Shown here: in pieces, positions 60,998 to 64,000 of the stretch
Layout: each line of letters begins with the position of its first letter
How positions within the stretch are numbered: position 1 is the stretch's first letter
Assembly (NCBI RefSeq): GCF_010731795.1
Contig: NZ_AP022591.1
Coordinates: 4,836,001-4,900,000 of the forward strand
Origin: Mycolicibacterium celeriflavum
GTDB lineage: Bacteria; Actinomycetota; Actinomycetes; Mycobacteriales; Mycobacteriaceae
Reading direction: 5' to 3'
DNA length: 64,000 nucleotides
The notes under the pieces: generated by a model
The model's database searches: none
What the model was told of the DNA's origin: nothing
Seen by the model: only the letters and a program-made list of their open reading frames with translations
Translations under genes and position numbers: made by a program

Positions 60998-62500
60998 CTA
61001 TTTGGTGGCTGTCAACTCGGCGATCAGTTCCCGACGGAGCACTTTGCCGGTCGCGTTGGTCGGCAACTCGTCGCGAAACACCACTCGGTCGGGGGTCCGC
61101 GATCCGCGCAGCTGACGTCGGACGTGCTCGCGCAACTCGTCGGCGTCCGGGGTGGCCGGCCCGTCTGGAGTGTCGGCGGGGACCACCACCGCGACGATGA
61201 TCTGACCCCACTGCGGATCCTCCGGCCCCACCACGGCGCAGTCGCGGACCGCGGGATGCTCGACGAGTACATCCTCGATCTCGGCCGGCGCGATGTTCTC
61301 GCCACCGCGGATGATCGTGTCGTCGGAACGGCCGCCGATGAACAGGTAGCCGGCCTCGTCGAGCATCGCGATGTCCTTGGTGGGGAACCAACCGTCGGCA
61401 TCGAGCACCGATCCGATCTCGGCGTAGCGGCCGGACACCTGGTCCCCACGGACGAACAGTTCACCGGTTTCGCCCGGACCGAGTACCTCGCCGTCGGCGT
61501 TGCGGATCTGCACCTCGATCCCGGGCACGGGTTGGCCCACCGAACCCAGCCTTCGCAGCACCGCGTCGTCGGACGAAGCCAGTGCCGCGCGGTGATCGTC
61601 GGGGCCGAGCACCGCGATGGTCGAACTGGTTTCGGTGAGCCCGTACGCGTTGACGAAACCGACGTTGGGAAGCAGTTCGAGCGCCTTGCGCACCAGAGGC
61701 AATGCAACCTTGGATCCGCCATAGGCGAGGTTGCGCAGCGTGGCCAAGTCGACCGACTCCGTCTCGAGAACCGTGACGATGCGGTCCAACATGGTCGGCA
61801 CGACGGTGGCCGTCGTGACACCCTCCGTCTTCACCAGGCGCACCCACTCATGCGGGTCGAACTGGCATAGGTACACCATCTTGCGGCCCGCGTAGAGGTT
61901 CGACAATGCGGCGCCGACACCGGCGATGTGGTACGGCGGTACGCAGATCAGCGCGGCGTCATCGGGTGCCGCGGAGTCGAACTCCACGGTGCCGGTGATG
62001 TAACTGGTCAGGTTGTTGTGGGTCAGCTCAACGGCTTTGGGCCGTGACGTGGTGCCCGAGGTGAACAGCACCACGGCGACGTCCTCGGGGTCTGCGAACT
62101 CGGCCGCCGGTTCGGCGGTGCGGGCGCTCGCCACGAATTCCTCGGACCCGATGACCTCTTTGCCTGTTCCGGCGACGACGTCGCAGTACTCGGCGTCGGC
62201 CACGATCAGCGGGGCCGGCAGGCGGTCGATCAGCTCACGCAGTCCGTCCGCACTGAGCCGGTAGTTCAACGGTGTGACCGGCACGCCGGCCCTGGCGGAA
62301 GCGAACAACAGCAGCGGCAGCATGACACCGCCGGTTCCCACATATGCGACGTGGGAGGCGCCCGAAGCGGCGATGACGCCCGCTCCGCCGTCCGCGAGTG
62401 CACTCAATTCGCCTGTGGTCAGCCGCATTTCGCCGGACACCACGGCGGTCCGGTCCGGATTGCTCGAGGAGGCCATCTCGAGCAGCAGTGAAATGCTCAT
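60998..62500 (-). CDS. Acyl-CoA synthetase (AMP-binding)
   Basis: 500 residues. ATP-dependent activation of a carboxylic acid to its CoA thioester. P-loop-like VVLFTSGTTSRPKAVELTH, YGLTETSS, GWFPTKDIAMLDEAGYLFI, and catalytic Lys in LPTNATGKVLRREL. Overlaps the SDR stop by four bases. The neighbouring acyl-CoA mutase gene suggests a branched-chain or cyclic acid substrate (inference). Confidence 0.94.
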   Translation of the reverse strand: MSISLLLEMASSSNPDRTAVVSGEMRLTTGELSALADGGAGVIAASGASHVAYVGTGGVMLPLLLFASARAGVPVTPLNYRLSADGLRELIDRLPAPLIVADAEYCDVVAGTGKEVIGSEEFVASARTAEPAAEFADPEDVAVVLFTSGTTSRPKAVELTHNNLTSYITGTVEFDSAAPDDAALICVPPYHIAGVGAALSNLYAGRKMVYLCQFDPHEWVRLVKTEGVTTATVVPTMLDRIVTVLETESVDLATLRNLAYGGSKVALPLVRKALELLPNVGFVNAYGLTETSSTIAVLGPDDHRAALASSDDAVLRRLGSVGQPVPGIEVQIRNADGEVLGPGETGELFVRGDQVSGRYAEIGSVLDADGWFPTKDIAMLDEAGYLFIGGRSDDTIIRGGENIAPAEIEDVLVEHPAVRDCAVVGPEDPQWGQIIVAVVVPADTPDGPATPDADELREHVRRQLRGSRTPDRVVFRDELPTNATGKVLRRELIAELTATK

Positions 62501-63321
62501 GACTTGTCGACGAAGATATCAAGGATGGGGTCGTCGCCACCGCCGTAGCGAGACAGGTCCGTCACGCCGGATTGCTTCAGCAGTTCGGAGTCGATGAAGC
62601 ATTTGCCGTTGACGTCGGCCGCGGGGCGGGACAGGATCGCCGCCGCCGCATCACCCATGATCTGCGGATCGCGGGACCTGCCCAGCATCTCCTGGAAGTT
62701 CGGCGCATTGGCCACCGCAGCGGTGGCGATGTAGGTCTGCGGCCACAGGCAACTGAATCCGATGCCCGCATCCGCGTACTCGGCGGCCCAGCCCCGCGAG
62801 AGCAGCGTCATCCCGTACTTGGACAGCGTGTAGGACGGGTGCGCGCCCAGCCAGTGCGGGTTCATGTTCAGCGGCGGCGCCAACGTGATGACGTGCGCGT
62901 CGGGGCTCTTGCGAAGGTACGGCAGCGCGGCCTTGGTGAGCAGGAACGTGCCGCGTACGTTGATGTCCATCATCAAGTCGAACTTCTTGGCCGCCAACTG
63001 CTCGGTCGGTTCGGTGGCGATGGCGCTGGCGTTGTTGACGACGATGTCCACACCGCCGAAGTGCTCGACGGCCGCGTCGACCGCGCGTTGCACGTCTTCT
63101 TCCTTGCGTACGTCGCCCACCACCGCCACGCCCTTGCCTCCGGCGGCCTCGACCTCCGCGACGGCGGTGTGCACGGTGCCCGGCAGCTTCGGGTGCGGTT
63201 CGGCCGTCTTGGCCAGCAGCACGACGTTGGCGCCGCGTGCGGCCGCGGCGAGCGCGATCGCCAGACCTATGCCGCGGCTGCCGCCGGAGACGACGAGCGT
63301 GCGGTCAGTGAGGGCGGACAT
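62497..63321 (-). CDS. Short-chain dehydrogenase (HSDL2-like SDR)
   Basis: 274 residues. TGxxxGIG-type motif SGGSRGIGLAIALAA, NNASAI, and YTLSKYGMTLLSRGWAAEYA with catalytic Tyr/Lys. The usual catalytic Ser position reads HVITLAPPLNMNPHWLG, as in HSDL2-type SDRs. First gene of the minus-strand operon SDR-ligase-104-residue protein-cyclase. Divergent from the mutase gene. Confidence 0.92.
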   Translation of the reverse strand: MSALTDRTLVVSGGSRGIGLAIALAAAARGANVVLLAKTAEPHPKLPGTVHTAVAEVEAAGGKGVAVVGDVRKEEDVQRAVDAAVEHFGGVDIVVNNASAIATEPTEQLAAKKFDLMMDINVRGTFLLTKAALPYLRKSPDAHVITLAPPLNMNPHWLGAHPSYTLSKYGMTLLSRGWAAEYADAGIGFSCLWPQTYIATAAVANAPNFQEMLGRSRDPQIMGDAAAAILSRPAADVNGKCFIDSELLKQSGVTDLSRYGGGDDPILDIFVDKS

Positions 63322-63379
63322 GGACCTCCTTAGCCAGGCGACCTGCGTCGTCCCACGATGCTAGCTGACACCCTTGGGC

Positions 63380-63530
63380 GAGCGGTATTGACGTTCTCAT
63401 TTTACGCAAGTGCCATAATCGCTGTGTACCGCGTCTTCGCCTGCTCTTTACCGAGGGCGGCACCGCTTCCTCGGTGCGCGTTTGCCGCCAGCGGTATTGG
63501 CATTCTCATTTTTTGCAAGTACGTTATCCA
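63380..63530. repeat. Two direct repeats in the SDR/mutase divergent region
   Basis: AGCGGTATTGACGTTCTCAT followed by TTTACGCAAGTGCCATAAT (about 63381-63419) and AGCGGTATTGGCATTCTCAT followed by TTTTTGCAAGTACGTTAT (about 63490-63528) match at most positions over 38 bp, 109-110 bp apart. The second ends next to the mutase ATG. They likely bind the same regulator; an ATTG[AG]C..CATAAT-type promoter may overlap the first. Confidence 0.7.
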
Positions 63531-63533
63531 GTG

Positions 63534-64000
63534 ATGAGCGAGCCAGTACAGACCCCGTCGGGGATCCCGCTCGAGCCGGTCTACGGACCGGCGGAACGGG
63601 TGACCGAACCGCCACCGCCGGGCACCTATCCGTTCACCCGCGGCAACTTCGCAACCGGCTACCGCGGTAAGACCTGGACGTTTCGTCAGTATTCGGGGTT
63701 CGGGACGGCGGAGGAGTCGAACCGCCGCTACCGCTACCTGCTCGACCAGGGCGGGACCGGATTGTCGGTGGCATTGGATCTGCCTACGCAGTGCGGCTAC
63801 GACTCCGATGACCCCGAGTACGGCGAGGAGGTAGGCCGCGTCGGCGTCGCGGTCGACACGCTCGCCGACGCCGAGATCCTGTTCGACGGCATCCCGCTGG
63901 ACAAGATCAGCACCAGCTTCACCATCAACGGCACCGCCGCGATCCTGCTGGCGTTCTATGTCGCCGCGGCCGAGAAGAAGGGGGTGCCGCGAGCAAAGCT
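63534..64000 (+). CDS. Acyl-CoA mutase large subunit (5' part; runs off window)
   Basis: 155 codons visible from ATG at 63534 (MSEPVQTPSGIPLEPVYGPA). Matches the N-terminus of methylmalonyl-CoA-mutase-family large subunits: YPFTRGNFATGYRGKTWTFRQYSGFG, GGTGLSVALDLPTQCGYDSD, VAVDTLADAEILFDGIPLDK and SFTINGTAAILLAFY. The reaction (methylmalonyl-, isobutyryl-, hydroxyisobutyryl- or pivalyl-CoA type) depends on residues beyond the window. B12 would be bound by a separate small subunit or C-terminal domain. Confidence 0.93.
   Translation, partial: MSEPVQTPSGIPLEPVYGPAERVTEPPPPGTYPFTRGNFATGYRGKTWTFRQYSGFGTAEESNRRYRYLLDQGGTGLSVALDLPTQCGYDSDDPEYGEEVGRVGVAVDTLADAEILFDGIPLDKISTSFTINGTAAILLAFYVAAAEKKGVPRAK

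Noticed and set aside
63322..63533. Cobalamin riboswitch before the acyl-CoA mutase gene
   Set aside because: No B12-box-like conserved segments recognised; the region is dominated by the two direct repeats instead.
1..64000. CRISPR arrays, prophage or restriction-modification systems
   Set aside because: No regularly spaced repeats, phage structural genes or methylase/nuclease pairs seen in the window.

Overview
The window is GC-rich and carries mce/yrbE genes, an MspA-type porin, a WhiB protein, GlgE, a CysO/Mec/CysM cluster, NucS and a tRNA-Leu. The order from about 13.2 kb to 42.5 kb (cyclase, nucS, methylmalonyl-CoA epimerase, fadA4, thioredoxin/TPR protein, glgB, glgE, glgP, dinG, pncB, clpS, DUF2017, P1 peptidase, mec, cysO, cysM, rhomboid, murI, Rv1339-like, rph, rdgB, DUF3817, lprD) matches M. 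tuberculosis Rv1318c-Rv1343c as I remember it. The host is therefore a Mycobacterium/Mycolicibacterium, probably a rapid grower given the rich P450/SDR/acyl-CoA gene content.

Layout. 0-9.3 kb: mceA-E on the minus strand, the last gene leaving the window. They diverge from yrbEA-yrbEB on the plus strand, and yrbEB is split by an IS256-family element. 9.3-13.3 kb: a secreted protein, a TetR/carotenoid-oxygenase pair with two palindromic operators, and a glutaminase-STAS protein. 13.3-42.5 kb: the conserved core block described above, with insertions of a Vgb-like propeller, an MspA-like porin, a zinc-metallopeptidase lipoprotein and an MFS transporter. 42.4-44.9 kb: a LAGLIDADG protein wedged between lprD and tRNA-Leu(UAG), a small membrane protein, a WhiB6-like protein and a divergent TetR.

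44.9-59.2 kb is the least conventional part. A TetR regulator gene sits among three near-identical 16-bp palindromes (ATTGACT-N-GTCARTT-like). The palindromes precede an SDR/dehydrogenase pair on the minus strand and a long plus-strand series: a polytopic membrane protein, a 34-residue Trp-rich micropeptide, a NorD-like VWA protein, a NorQ/CbbQ-like AAA+ ATPase, a 42-residue micropeptide, a second copy of the membrane protein, a single-pass membrane protein, a P450, two dihydrodipicolinate-reductase-fold dehydrogenases, a VOC protein and a second P450. NorQ/NorD pairs normally activate a metalloenzyme, but no NO reductase or Rubisco is present. I propose that the duplicated membrane protein plus micropeptides is the client: an uncharacterised membrane metalloenzyme feeding oxidised substrates to the P450s and dehydrogenases.

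59.2-64 kb: a minus-strand operon (SDR, acyl-CoA ligase, 104-residue protein, HAMP adenylate cyclase), then the 5' part of an acyl-CoA mutase gene preceded by two copies of a roughly 38-bp direct repeat.
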